This document shows, piece by piece, positions 10,393-19,655 of a stretch of 64,000 nt of DNA (its first letter is position 1; each line of letters begins with the position of its first letter). The position numbers and the translations under genes were made by a program. The notes below the pieces were generated by a model. That model was not told where the DNA came from, made no database searches, and saw nothing but the letters and a program-made list of their open reading frames with translations. Origin of the DNA: Piezodorus guildinii (Eukaryota > Arthropoda > Insecta > Hemiptera > Pentatomidae); the NCBI GenBank assembly GCA_023052935.1, contig CM041292.1, positions 196,966,299 through 197,030,298 on the forward strand, read 5' to 3'.

Positions 10393-13077
10393 TCACAAGA
10401 GATCTCTGGGCCACTGCCGCTTCAGCCTACGAGGAGGATTATAGGGATGTTTGGAACTGGATAGGGAGTGTGCCAAGGGATTAGGAAGGTGAGTAAGCTT
10501 CTGATGGAAGATTGAGAATTTGGATGGGATTAGATCATGGACAAATGGGATATTCAGGTCATGGTGTAAGGTTTTGTTGGTGACATAATATGGGGCATCG
10601 ACTATTGATCTAAGGACTTTAGACTGGAAGGATTGGATACGTTTGATATTCGAAAATTTTGCTGTTCCCCACAGTTCAAGTCCGTAGGTCCAAATGGGTT
10701 TAAGAATAGTCGTGTAAATGAGTAGTTTGTTGTCCGTTGAGAGGTGTGATTTCCTATTTAGAAGTCTATATAGCTGGCCATATCGTCGATTGAGTTCTTG
10801 TCGTTTGAGTCTAGTATGGGGGTTCCATGTCAGTCTTTTGTCTAAGAGAAAACCAAGGTATTTGACTGTGTCAGAAAAGGGAAGGGGGATAGAGTTAAAA
10901 TGGACGAAAGGGCAGGATCTGCGTCGAAGGGTAAAGGTGACTTGCTTGCTTTTTGATTCATTGACTTTGATGCGCCAATGATTGCACCACTGTTCAATCA
11001 GATCGAGATGTGATTGGAGGTTTGAGGATGCCATAACAGGATCTGGATGGGATGAGAGGATAGCTGTATCATCGGCAAATGTTGCCAGGAAGTTTTCGGG
11101 TAAGGTGGGAATGTCTGAGGTGAATATGATGTAGAGTATAGGACCTAGGACACTACCTTGTGGAACACCGGCTTCTATCGGATGACAACTTGAGAATTCA
11201 GAACCACAACGGACTCGGAACGAGCGGTTAGAGAGGTAGGATCGAAGGATTAGATATAGGGCTTGGGGTAAGAGGGTTTTTAGTTTAAAAAGCAAGCCAT
11301 CGTGCCACACCCGGTCGAATGCTTGTGCTATGTCCAGAAAGGCACCTGTGCAATATAGCTTGCTTTCAAGGGCATAGGATATGTGGTCAACAACTCGAAG
11401 ACCTTGGTGAACAGTGGAGTGACCTGAGCGGAAAACAAACTGGTGAGATGGGATTTTGTGGAGTTGGATTAACGGTAGGATGCGTTTCAGAAGGATTTTC
11501 TCAAATAATTTGGAAAGTATAGGGAGCAAGCTGATTGGTCTATAGGATGATGTATGATTAACAGGTTTACCCGGTTTAAGGAAAAGTATAATGGTTGAGT
11601 GTTTCCACATCAGAGGAAAATGGGTTGTTCGGAGGATGCAGTTATATATGTAGGTCAGGAATATTATAGCCTTTTTGGGAAGTTGTTTAATGATTTGGGA
11701 AGTGAGGAGATCAAATCCAGGAGATTTTCGAGGTTTAAGTTTATTGATTAGGAATTTGACCTCAGAGGGGTTGACAGCTTTAGGAGGTAAGGAGAGAGGA
11801 ATCGGCGAGGAGAGGGATTCTTCAACTGCAGCTGTATGGGTAGGATTAAGTTCAGGATGAGGAGTAAATGTGTTTGCAAGATGTTTAGCAAATTCCTCTG
11901 CTCTAGTCTCATCTGACGAGGCCCAGGAACCATCATGACGTTGGAGAGGATGAGATATATAATGGTATTTAAGGATTTTTTTAGTTGCTTTCCAGAGGGA
12001 ATGGTTACAAGTGGATAATGAGGAAAGGTAGGAATTATAGGATTGGGATCTGTAGGTTGTCAATCTATTTTTAACTAATTTACAATAATAATTGTATGAT
12101 TTCCTGTCATCAGGGTGCCTAGTCCTCTGCCAGATAGTTCTAGAACGGCGCTTGAATCGGATAAGGTCCAGGAGTTCTTGAGGTAAAGGATTTGTACATC
12201 GGGATTTTGTGGAAGAGAGAGGTGAAGATGAAGTCCAAGCTGCTTGTTGGATTAGGGTAGTAAAGGTATTTACAGCTTCATCCAGTTCTTCAGGGGATTT
12301 GAGGGATACTCTGAGATCAATATTGTCGGTTAAGATTTGACGGAATAGGTCCCAATGAACTGGCCCTCTGATGAATGAGGGTGGAGTCGGTTTAGGAATG
12401 GGCGATAATGAAAGGGTAAGGAGTAATGGACTGTGATCTGAAGATAGGTCATCGAGGCGAGATATGGAATAATTTAGTGAACCTAGACCTTTATGAATGA
12501 AAAAATCTAGAAGGTCAGGATTGCGGTTGGGATCTGTTGGCCAGTAGGTAGGAGAATCCGGAGGAAGGATATCGCTGCGAGTAGAATTAAGTGCAGACAA
12601 CAGGATTCGTCCGCGAGAGTTTGTGGTTCTGGCTCCCCATTGTTGGTGTTTTGCATTAAAATCTGCTCCTACAAGAAAGTGGTGTCCCAAGGAATTTAGG
12701 AATGAATTGAATTGGGATTCGGAAAATGGAATTTTTGGAGGGGAATATGCTGCAACAATTGTTAAGTTAAAGAGCTTGGTTCGGACTGTTACAGCTGTAG
12801 GTTGTAGGTAATTATGGACCGGTAAGGGGTGTGAATGATGGGAGAGGGAGTGATGGATAATGACAGCAGTGCCAGCATGTGCGGTTCCGTCCGGGTGGTC
12901 CGTTCGGTAAATGTTGTAATTGGGGATGTTAAACAGCCGTGAGTTAGTAAGTCGAGTTTCTGTTACCAAGGCTATGTCTATATGTTTTTCTTGTAAGAAG
13001 ACTGTCAGTTCGTTGGTGTGATTTCGAATACCATTCGCGTTCCAAAGGAGTATGGATATAGGTTCGGAAGAGGTCAT
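10393..13077 (-). CDS. Jockey-clade ORF2: endonuclease and reverse transcriptase
   Basis: 894-aa open frame, the usual size for Jockey ORF2. Residues ~1-225 are an APE-type endonuclease: WNANG (N13), VTET (E40), GADFNAKH (D139, N141) and SSDHSP (D214, H215). Residues ~440-720 are the reverse transcriptase: SYRPISLLP (511-519), FLDIAQAFDRV with catalytic D582, GVPQGSVLGP (637-646) and FADD (667-670). The C-terminal part has YLGFLLDKRLTWNP and IWTYGLELWGTA. There is no RNase H. The protein nicks target DNA and primes reverse transcription of its own RNA. In the conserved HQFGFR block the Gly is Val (V548) where element B keeps Gly, which may weaken activity. The start is the ATG directly after an in-frame TAA of the ancestral ORF1 frame. 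Confidence 0.95.
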   Translation of the reverse strand: MTSSEPISILLWNANGIRNHTNELTVFLQEKHIDIALVTETRLTNSRLFNIPNYNIYRTDHPDGTAHAGTAVIIHHSLSHHSHPLPVHNYLQPTAVTVRTKLFNLTIVAAYSPPKIPFSESQFNSFLNSLGHHFLVGADFNAKHQQWGARTTNSRGRILLSALNSTRSDILPPDSPTYWPTDPNRNPDLLDFFIHKGLGSLNYSISRLDDLSSDHSPLLLTLSLSPIPKPTPPSFIRGPVHWDLFRQILTDNIDLRVSLKSPEELDEAVNTFTTLIQQAAWTSSSPLSSTKSRCTNPLPQELLDLIRFKRRSRTIWQRTRHPDDRKSYNYYCKLVKNRLTTYRSQSYNSYLSSLSTCNHSLWKATKKILKYHYISHPLQRHDGSWASSDETRAEEFAKHLANTFTPHPELNPTHTAAVEESLSSPIPLSLPPKAVNPSEVKFLINKLKPRKSPGFDLLTSQIIKQLPKKAIIFLTYIYNCILRTTHFPLMWKHSTIILFLKPGKPVNHTSSYRPISLLPILSKLFEKILLKRILPLIQLHKIPSHQFVFRSGHSTVHQGLRVVDHISYALESKLYCTGAFLDIAQAFDRVWHDGLLFKLKTLLPQALYLILRSYLSNRSFRVRCGSEFSSCHPIEAGVPQGSVLGPILYIIFTSDIPTLPENFLATFADDTAILSSHPDPVMASSNLQSHLDLIEQWCNHWRIKVNESKSKQVTFTLRRRSCPFVHFNSIPLPFSDTVKYLGFLLDKRLTWNPHTRLKRQELNRRYGQLYRLLNRKSHLSTDNKLLIYTTILKPIWTYGLELWGTAKFSNIKRIQSFQSKVLRSIVDAPYYVTNKTLHHDLNIPFVHDLIPSKFSIFHQKLTHLPNPLAHSLSSSKHPYNPPRRLKRQWPRDLL

Positions 13078-13142
13078 TTAAGGATTTCTTGCAGAAGTGA
13101 TGAGGTGGGATACGAGGTTAGTTAGAAGAGATAGTAGGGGAG

Positions 13143-14447
13143 TCACGACTGATTTAGTTCAGTGATAAAGGATGTTAAGAGACTGGTGATATCTGTTGCG
13201 TTAGATGGAGGAGGAATAAGTGGAATTTGATGTTGATGGGATTTTTGAGGCTCGGGTAGGGTTAGAGGAAGAGAATATTGAGGTTGGGGCTGGGGGTGTT
13301 GAAGGTTTGGCTGTTCCTGCGGCAGGGCCTCACAATTCTTATTTTTCTCACCGCCTCCTAAAAGTTGGGCAAAGGACACATTAGAGTTGATGAGGTTTGA
13401 AGTTATTCTTCTTGGAGTAGAGGAATATTCTGTTGACTGCGGTTTCTGAAATTTCAGTTTTAGATTTTTGTAAACCTGGCATCCTTTGTAATTAGCTGGG
13501 TGTCCTTTCAGGCATATAGCACACACTGCTGGAGTTTGCCTTGATTTGATGCATTCTTCAGATTTGTGGGGGTCTCCACATTTCACGCAACGTGGCATGT
13601 GATGACAATAGTGCTTGGTATGGCCATATGCCTGGCAGTTGTGGCATTGGACAATTTCTTTCTTCACGTACGGCTTTTCAACTGCTACTTTAGTGTAATA
13701 CAGCCTTTGGATATCGTAGACCTTTTCAACTCCAGGTGAGGGTTCTAAATCAACGAAGAAGAGGGGTAGAGGTATCTTCCTAGTTCCATCGGTGCCGGAT
13801 CTATTTTCCTTCATAACGTTTGTTATTTGACGAACCTTGAAACCCAGTGCCGTCAATTCTTCTTCAATGTCTTCAGCAGGCGTTGAGTGATGAAGATTTC
13901 TAATGACTACCCGCAAGGAGCGCTCCTGCCGAAGCTGGTAGGTGTGGAACTCTGCCTTTGTGTCCGTTAGATATTTAACGATTTTCCGGTATGATTCTGC
14001 TGTTTCTGGAGAAATCTTGGTATCAGTGCTTCTGCTAAGGCACGAGTAACTGCCTGGATCAATAATTTTATTTATTTGGGAGCAGAGCAATTGAAAATTT
14101 TTTATATTTTTGACGAATATCGGGGGAGGCCGAGGCTCTCTAGGCGTTGGTATTGACTCCATAGTATCTTTATCAGATTGGAGAATCTGGTATGGGTTGG
14201 GCGTGAAGAAAGGAGATTCTTCGGATAATCCCTGGGATGAAGTGCCTGGTTGTGGTTCGTCTGATACATTTGTGGGAGTAACTGGAGGACTATTTTTTTT
14301 ATTATTACGCCGTGAACGGGTCTTAGCTGGTGGAGAATGCTGAGGTGTTGAAAGTGCTGAATTTTGAGGATTATAGGACCTGGTAGACCCAGCGGATCGG
14401 GACCTTTTGGTAACTTTGCTGGACATTACTTGGTGGAAATATCTCAT
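13143..14447 (-). CDS. Jockey-clade ORF1: gag-like protein with CCHC knuckles
   Basis: 434-aa frame. Residues 1-110 are Ser/Pro/Thr- and basic-rich (SSKVTKRSRS). Residues ~110-265 match the PRE_C2HC region that precedes zinc knuckles in Jockey gag-like proteins (RVVIRNLHHSTP, then LPLFFVDLEP). Three knuckles follow: C268-C271-H276-C281, C287-C290-H294-C299 and C309-C312-H316-C323. The C-terminus is Gln/Pro-rich. The protein is expected to bind element RNA and form particles. Compared with element B the last ~25 codons are lost: a 1-nt deletion near 13150-13155 causes an early stop (ending TELNQS). The alternative frame to 13078 still reads the B-like tail and ends TAA immediately before the ORF2 ATG. 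Confidence 0.93.
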   Translation of the reverse strand: MRYFHQVMSSKVTKRSRSAGSTRSYNPQNSALSTPQHSPPAKTRSRRNNKKNSPPVTPTNVSDEPQPGTSSQGLSEESPFFTPNPYQILQSDKDTMESIPTPREPRPPPIFVKNIKNFQLLCSQINKIIDPGSYSCLSRSTDTKISPETAESYRKIVKYLTDTKAEFHTYQLRQERSLRVVIRNLHHSTPAEDIEEELTALGFKVRQITNVMKENRSGTDGTRKIPLPLFFVDLEPSPGVEKVYDIQRLYYTKVAVEKPYVKKEIVQCHNCQAYGHTKHYCHHMPRCVKCGDPHKSEECIKSRQTPAVCAICLKGHPANYKGCQVYKNLKLKFQKPQSTEYSSTPRRITSNLINSNVSFAQLLGGGEKNKNCEALPQEQPNLQHPQPQPQYSLPLTLPEPQKSHQHQIPLIPPPSNATDITSLLTSFITELNQS

Positions 14448-14880
14448 TTTCGCATGAATAGATGGTATAGAGAAGGAAGAAAATAAAAGGGGAAAAAAAA
14501 ATAAAGAAAAAAAAAAAAAAAAAATTTAAATTACGTCTGCGCGATATAATTTAATGTTTAACACACGAACGTGCCCCTACCAGAGCTGGCGGAACACTGA
14601 GCTCGTGGCCCACGTAAAGTCGTGGGAGTGGGGGGCTTCCCTATGGCCGCTATGAGTGTGATAAGGCCTCGTATACACACGGCTACACTGTTCACTATTA
14701 GACACTCTAAATAAAAACAGTACTCACTGTGGGATTACTACCAATGTAGACCACTGTTGTCCAGCTACTTCATGGTTGATTTCAAATCGAAAAAAAACAT
14801 GCAGTGACTACACAAAGATTGATGTTCTAAGAGAACGATGTAAAACGTGACTGTTTATATCTAGCGCATGCGCAGAACTG
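14448..14880 (-). promoter_or_regulatory. 5' UTR and putative internal promoter of element A
   Basis: 433 nt between element start and ORF1 ATG. The first ~35 nt (14846-14880) share with element B's start the block ATGCGCT.GAT followed by AACAGTCA and a downstream ACGT. Jockey-clade elements are transcribed from internal RNA polymerase II promoters at their 5' ends, so this conserved start block is the likely initiator. This is inferred from conservation only. The rest contains an A-rich run (14495-14525 on plus) and no upstream ORF of note. Confidence 0.5.
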
Positions 14881-14892
14881 AGTACGTATATT

Positions 14893-15284
14893 AGAGTAAT
14901 TCATAGGAAAGGTGGCAGATTACTGATTTGTACATTATTTATTATAATCATATACTATGATTAATTGTTTAAAAGTAAATTAATAATTTTTTTTTTAACA
15001 TCGAGAATAGCCACTGGTATCTATATTTACAATATCATAAAAAACTGAGAGAAAAAGTACAACCCGAGAACATTAAAATGTTTCTAGGACCCAAGATGGT
15101 CGGATATCAAGAGAAAATCAATTATCTAGCGGGCGTCTGGTCCTTTGGGCTAACGTTTGTGGATAAGGAAAACCGATTGTGTAGCGGACGTATACGCCCG
15201 CTCGAGGCTGGTAGTGATAGCGGGGAAGCGGGCGTATACGTCCCTCTCGCCCTGCACATGAACCAGGGAGCAGGCCAGGGGTAG
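14893..15284. other. Spacer with a 15-bp inverted repeat
   Basis: No gene recognised. A perfect 15-bp inverted repeat (acgtatacgcccgct) lies at 15188-15202 and 15227-15241 with a 24-nt loop, in a locally GC-richer patch. Overlapping small frames in several phases at 15078-15332 reflect this patch. Confidence 0.6.
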
Positions 15285-15390
15285 AGAAAAATAAGTAATA
15301 ATAATCTTGACCACATTCATACATATATACAATATTTACATACTACCCCTGAGAACCCCTAATCGAACCCCGACGCCCACAAGTGGCCAT
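15285..15390 (-). mobile_element. Relic of J1 3' UTR (middle part)
   Basis: 'cattcatacatatatacaat' and 'atttacatactacccctg' followed by 'cccacaagtggcc' resemble the 3' UTR of elements A (10165-10240) and B (25210-25285). No coding sequence and no tail. Confidence 0.55.
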
Positions 15391-15589
15391 TTGTAAAATT
15401 TTGAAAAACAAAAATCTTAATCTTAATCTCTTATAAAGTCAATAGTGAAACAAGACCCAGCTGAAACCACCTGATAAATAGCGCCAGAACTCAATCAGAA
15501 CCAATCCACCATCTTACACCAGTTGTAGGCCATTGGTAAGGCAAAAATGTTGACTCTGTGGGTGCCACACTAACTAAAGGACCAAAAAA

Positions 15590-16095
15590 AATAACCACTT
15601 TGAAATCTTATCCAAGCTCTGAAACGTAATAAAAATGACCCTTTTCTCTATCACATTCTGATGTGAGATGAAAAATGGGTCTTACACAACAGAAGGTGTT
15701 TTAGACAATAGTTGGACAAATATGAGCAACCAAAACATTTCCCGAAGTCCAACCAACACCCGAACAAAGTTATGTGGTGTCCGGTGGTCTACTCTTTAGT
15801 GGTGTTATTCACAACAGCTTTCTCAATCGGGGCGAGACTATAACTACCAACAAGTACAGTCAAGTAATTGATATTATGAATCGGAAGTAGCACAGTAGTT
15901 GCATTGGTTAATCGGAAGGGGCCGGTCATTCTCCATGATAATGCCAGACTACAAGCTGCTCAGCTAACGCTACGATGACTGTACAAGTCAGACTACACCG
16001 TTAATCAATACCCACCTTACTCACCTGACATATCTCCTACAGACTTAGACATTTTCTGGCATAAGGACATATTGAAAATCTTTTCGTGAGTTTAT
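15590..16095 (+). pseudogene. Mariner-like transposase relic (catalytic core)
   Basis: Frame-shifted translation gives LKRNKNDPFL, then DEKWVLHN (first catalytic Asp, near 15665-15695), GVIHNSFLNRGETITTNKYS (about 15802-15860), SQVIDIMNRK, ILHDNARLQAAQLTL (second Asp, about 15925-15975) and YPPYSPDISPTD (third Asp, about 16010-16045). All three catalytic positions of a mariner DDD transposase are therefore traceable, but stops and shifts interrupt the frame. No terminal repeats were found. It is older than the mariner at 7302-8180 and of a different lineage. Confidence 0.85.
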
Positions 16096-16142
16096 CCTAT
16101 CCTGGGATCCAGATATTTTTTTTCTACTGTAATAAGAAAGAT

Positions 16143-16520
16143 TTTTTTTTAATTATGCCTTTCCATTTCGACTTTCGCCATAAGGGATCTGGCAGCCCAG
16201 TACCACTCCGATCTGGATGGGGTTTCACCTCTTATTTTTTGTAATCGGGAGCATTTTTCTAGATGCGCTGCATCCATTTCAATATTTTGCATGACAAAGG
16301 CAGCTAAGTGGAGACCCTACCACTCCGATCCGATGCAAGTATTTTGCGAGGTAGTCATGGCCAGTAATCATTCGGAACTGTGCAACAGCATCTTTTCTCT
16401 TCAAATCTAATGGTATTCGTTCTTCTTCTATAAGGAGTTTGGCCCAGTGCTTGTTGATCGAACTGAGCCTTTGGGAGTCCGTTAGTAGAGCATGATATGC
16501 CCTCTTAACTTCATCTCTAG
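16143..16520 (-). pseudogene. I-group LINE ORF2, C-terminal part (distal piece)
   Basis: Minus strand. RDEVKRAYHALLTDSQR starts at the insertion junction and continues as FRMITGHDYLAKYLHRIG, the C-terminal block found after RNase H in many I-group elements. After a 1-nt shift near 16290 it continues as EMDAAHLEKCSRLQK, containing the His and Cys of the terminal zinc-like motif. A T-run at 16142-16150 on plus is the A-tail. It joins the RNase H piece at 16884-17300 once the later insertion is removed. Confidence 0.85.
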
Positions 16521-16616
16521 GTATGAATGTGGCCAAGATTTTATTTACTTTATATTTTATTTTTATTTTCATTTGTTAGTTAAATTTCCTTATCTTATTT
16601 CATCTTATGTTTTTTA

Positions 16617-16657
<41 letters not shown>

Positions 16658-16869
16658 TTTATTATTTATTTATGCATTATTATTATTACCTTTTATTTTT
16701 TATTTTATTTTTTTTTATTATTATTTTTTTTTTTTTTATATTGTTATGTCTGTTTTGTTTTGTTTTTACTGTGTACATATGGCATGAATGACTTCTTTTA
16801 GCCCTAATACTTATTGCCCAAGATAGTGGCAGATTGTATTATTTCTCAATAAAGCAATATTATTATTAA
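16521..16869 (+). mobile_element. 5'-truncated J1-type 3' UTR inserted in an I-group relic
   Basis: Flanked by a perfect 14-bp direct repeat aacttcatctctag at 16507-16520 and 16870-16883. The insert is all 3' UTR: it starts gtatgaatgtggcc, has a (ta)n and T-rich low-complexity stretch at 16616-16740, and ends with 'cttattgcccaagatag', 'ggcagattgtattatttc', 'tcaataaagc' and an (att)a-type tail. No coding sequence. Small frames here are low-complexity. Confidence 0.9.
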
Positions 16870-16883
16870 AACTTCATCTCTAG

Positions 16884-17300
16884 CTCTACGATAGGAAATT
16901 CGATTGTCCAAATGTTCCGAATCTGCACCTTCTTTTGCAAGCTTGTCGGGTACTTCATTCCCATGGATACCACAGTGGCCGGGTACCCATTGGAAAACCA
17001 CCTGCCTACCTTGTTGAAGCAGCTGTTCAATTTTTAATTGGTAGTTCACAACGCCATTTTCCTGAGATGCATTTGGCTGCGTAGCTGCTATGATGGCCTC
17101 CTGTGAATCCACAAACAACACAATTTTCTTTGCATCTATATTTATGAGAGCTTGCAAAGCTAGTAATATAGCTCGAATTTCGAAATTTGTAGACTATTTT
17201 CCTACCGGCTTCGAGATTTGAAATAGATACTTCCGTCTATTTACTCCTCCATTGTAATTTGCATGTTCCGCTGAACCATCGGCGTGGACATGAAGCCATC
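16884..17300 (-). pseudogene. I-group LINE ORF2, RNase H domain (proximal piece)
   Basis: Minus-strand RNase H: HADGSAEH (first Asp, near 17270), the EIRAILLALQAL block (Glu), FVDSQEAI (second Asp, about 17085-17110) and WVPGHCGIHGNEVPDKLAKE (last Asp, about 16930-16990). One stop and at least one frame change occur upstream. The frame runs straight across the downstream TSD into the 16143-16520 piece. It is a different subfamily from element C (VDSQEAI rather than ASDSLSA). Confidence 0.88.
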
Positions 17301-17534
17301 ACTTCACCTCCTTGAAAGCTTGTAAACGTTGGTAAAATTGCATTGATTCTAACGAAAATTTCTTTAATTAAATTTATAGTGTAAAAGTGAAGATAAGCAG
17401 TATTTTTAATGAATATTACAAACCTGTATCAATTTCGCATCAACCCACTACTTACTCCTCTACCAACGAAAGATGAACATTATTGGTACATTAGATTTTA
17501 TCGAAATATTTTTTAATTTAAATTGTTTATTTGT
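17301..17534. other. Decayed upstream sequence and spacer
   Basis: No assignable feature. The I-group frame is lost upstream of about 17300. Confidence 0.3.
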
Positions 17535-17765
17535 TTATTGTTGTTTATTTATTTAACGTCACTTTATACTACTATGGCTAATCGGACGATGCTACAGTGA
17601 GAGTCCTAAATTTTGCCTATCCAGGTTTTATTAGGATAGGGATCTTTAACGAGTACCTGACATCGCACAGGCTCGGGACCACCTTTTAACGTCCCTTCCG
17701 AAGGACGGCGTAACTAAGGATTTTTTACTCCCATTAAAAAATCCTAGGACCTCCTGCGGGTTTTT
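17535..17765 (-). repeat. SINE family S1, head-less copy
   Basis: Contains the S1 body on the antisense strand: 'ggctaatcggacgatgct', 'gggatctttaacgagtacct', 'ggaccaccttttaacgtccc' and 'aaggattttttactccc', ending 'cctgcggg'. The tRNA-like head seen at 38640-38705 is missing. Other copies lie near 22612, 31838, 35868, 36555 and 37480. Confidence 0.8.
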
Positions 17766-18119
17766 TAATTTAAATTATCCACTTTTTTACTATGTCTATT
17801 CTCAAATACTTATAATTTTAATTAATCATAATGGGTAAATATAATAAGACAACATTTTATTCTGAATTTTAATATAATAATATTGAAATTTAATTAATAT
17901 TTAATTTGATTAAATTTAAAGTAAATATGATACTATTAAATTTTTACTATTATAAGATTCTGACATACAATCATTTAAATAAAATCATAAGAGATATTTT
18001 ATTTATTTTTTTATTGAGTATGAGTACTAAACTGATGGCCATTACAGTTTTATTTTATTCATTATTATTTTATTTTATTCACTAAGAATTTCATCAAGTT
18101 TTTACTCAACAAAAACTTT
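17766..18119. other. AT-rich spacer
   Basis: Very AT-rich, with no open frame and no recognised repeat. Confidence 0.4.
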
Positions 18120-18416
18120 TGGCGGGAATAGATATGGAGGAGAGGTCACGGATAAGCGGGTTTGAGTGGGCAGAGAGTTTGGAATGAAAAGAGGTATACC
18201 TGTCTGTAACGGGCCAAGTCTTCAACAAATGGGATATTTAGGTCTTTATGGATGATTTTATTGGTAACAAAGTAAGGAGCATTGAGGCTTTTACGAAGGA
18301 TTTTGGACTGCAAGGATTGGATGTGAGAGGAATTCGATGGTTTAGTAGACCCCCATAGCTCAATGCCGTAGGTCCAAATAGGCCTGATAATTGTTATATA
18401 AATGAGTTTTTGTAGG
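18120..18416 (-). mobile_element. J2 Jockey-like fragment
   Basis: Minus-strand coding remnant (open frame 18146-18460) reading LQKLIYITIIRPIWTYGIEL, then SKILRKSLNAPYFVTNKII. The family 3' UTR is not present. Its 5' edge abuts the duplicated segment starting at 18417, and the first codons of the computed frame (MRNENSIKSIFGS) come from that flank, not from the LINE. Confidence 0.8.
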
Positions 18417-19135
18417 TTTGTAGATCCGAAAATCGACTTAATACTATTTTCATTGCGCATATTTGACGTTTGTTCAATAATTCTTATCAGAGAGCGGCGT
18501 GGTTTTAGTGGGTAGACTACTTGTCGAATTCCTAATTTGGACTAATCTATATATGAATATATTTTTTTTTTTTTTTTTTTTTATATTTTATTGAATTTTG
18601 CAACTGTATATTACATAAATACAATAAATAAAAGTGATGAATTATAATAAAAGGCGTATAAGGCTTGTGAAGAAACTACCCAGCGGTAGTACTTCGATGT
18701 TTATTTAAGTAAGTTGATTCCGAGGCCATCTTCTTTTTAACCGCCTCGGAGGGTTGTCAGGAATATGTGAGGTTGATAGGTTGCGGGCAAGAGGGTTTAT
18801 ATGAGTTGGAAGTTTGAAATTAAAAGTGGTATATCTGGTACGAGAAAGGTCTGCCACAAATGGGATATTAAGGTCGTTATGGATGATTTTATTTGTGACG
18901 AAATAAGGAGCATTTAGGATTTTGTGAAGGATTTTAGATTGTAAGGATTGGATGCGGGAGGAATTAGATGGCTTAGTAGAGCCCCAAAGCTCGATTTCAT
19001 AAGTCCAGATGGGTCTGATGACAGTGATATAAATGAGCTTTTTGTAATGAATTGGAAGTTTTGAACGTTCGTCGAGTAAGTTTTGTAGTAATCTGTATCT
19101 ACGAGCAGTTTCCAGTCGTTTCAGTCTAGTATGAG
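18417..19135 (-). repeat. Inverted segmental duplicate (partner 43077-43790)
   Basis: The same ~720 bp occurs in opposite orientation at 43077-43790. It contains a 5'-truncated J2 copy (18560-19135), its A-tail, and ~140 bp of the same downstream flank (18417-18555) including an S2-like head 'gagcggcgtggttttagtgg'. Both copies share the unusual TYEIEL reading where the family has TYGIEL or TYGVEL. The shared flank means one locus was duplicated, not two independent insertions. Confidence 0.88.
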
Positions 19136-19655
19136 GATTCCATGTTAGGCGTTTGTCGAGGTGGAGTCCTAACTACCGAATCTGTTCAACAAGAGTAAGT
19201 AGGATATTGTTAAAGGATACGGTGGGGCAGGAAGTCATAGGCTTACGACATAGAGTGTAGGTGATTTTATGGGATTTTTTAGGATTTATTTTAATTCTCC
19301 AGTTTTGACACCATTCTTCAATGGCTGATAGATGGTTCTGTAGGATTTGTGATGCAGTAACATGATCATTATTCACAGATAGCACACATGTGTCATCGGC
19401 GTAGGAAGTAAGGATAGTGCTTGGATAGAAGGGAATATCAGCTGTATACACCGTGTAAGGGATCGGACCCGGGATACTACCTTGCGGTACACCGGCTGAC
19501 TGAGTGAATACAGATGAGTAAGAAAGGTTATGGTTAACTTTGAAGGTTCTATCAGAGAGATCGGAACGAATTAATAGGAAGTACGCTGAAGAGAGGAATT
19601 GACGGAGCTTGTATAGCAGACCTGGATGCCAAACTCGATCCGAAGCCTACGTTGT
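18560..19655 (-). mobile_element. 5'-truncated J2 Jockey-like LINE
   Basis: T-run at about 18560-18580 (A-tail), the J2 3' UTR ('ctacccagcggtagtacttc'), then ORF2 read upwards: the C-terminus with NAPYFVTNKIIHNDLNIPF, IRPIWTYEIELWGS, and RT with TSYADDTCVLSV (the YADD active site, near 19395-19425) and a GVPQGSI-like block near 19470. A stop follows VEQIR near 19172. It is truncated at about 19655, around the FDRVWHP region. Inactive. Confidence 0.88.

Larger units (their letters stand above)
9942..14880 (-). mobile_element. Element A: full-length Jockey-clade LINE (family J1)
   Basis: 4.94-kb minus-strand element bounded by direct repeats agtacgtatatt at 9930-9941 and 14881-14892. From its 5' end (14880): a ~430-nt 5' UTR, ORF1 (14447-13143), a 65-nt gap, ORF2 (13077-10393), a ~430-nt 3' UTR and a poly(A) tail (T-run ending near 9957). 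ORF2 has endonuclease and reverse transcriptase but no RNase H. ORF1 has PRE_C2HC-like and three CCHC motifs. This is the Jockey-clade plan. Full length, open ORFs and an intact TSD indicate recent insertion. Confidence 0.95.

Noticed and set aside
10239..12811. Plus-strand frames of 60-90 codons across element A
   Set aside because: They are antisense shadows of the intact minus-strand ORF2, with no motifs of their own. The same applies to plus frames over element B and element C.
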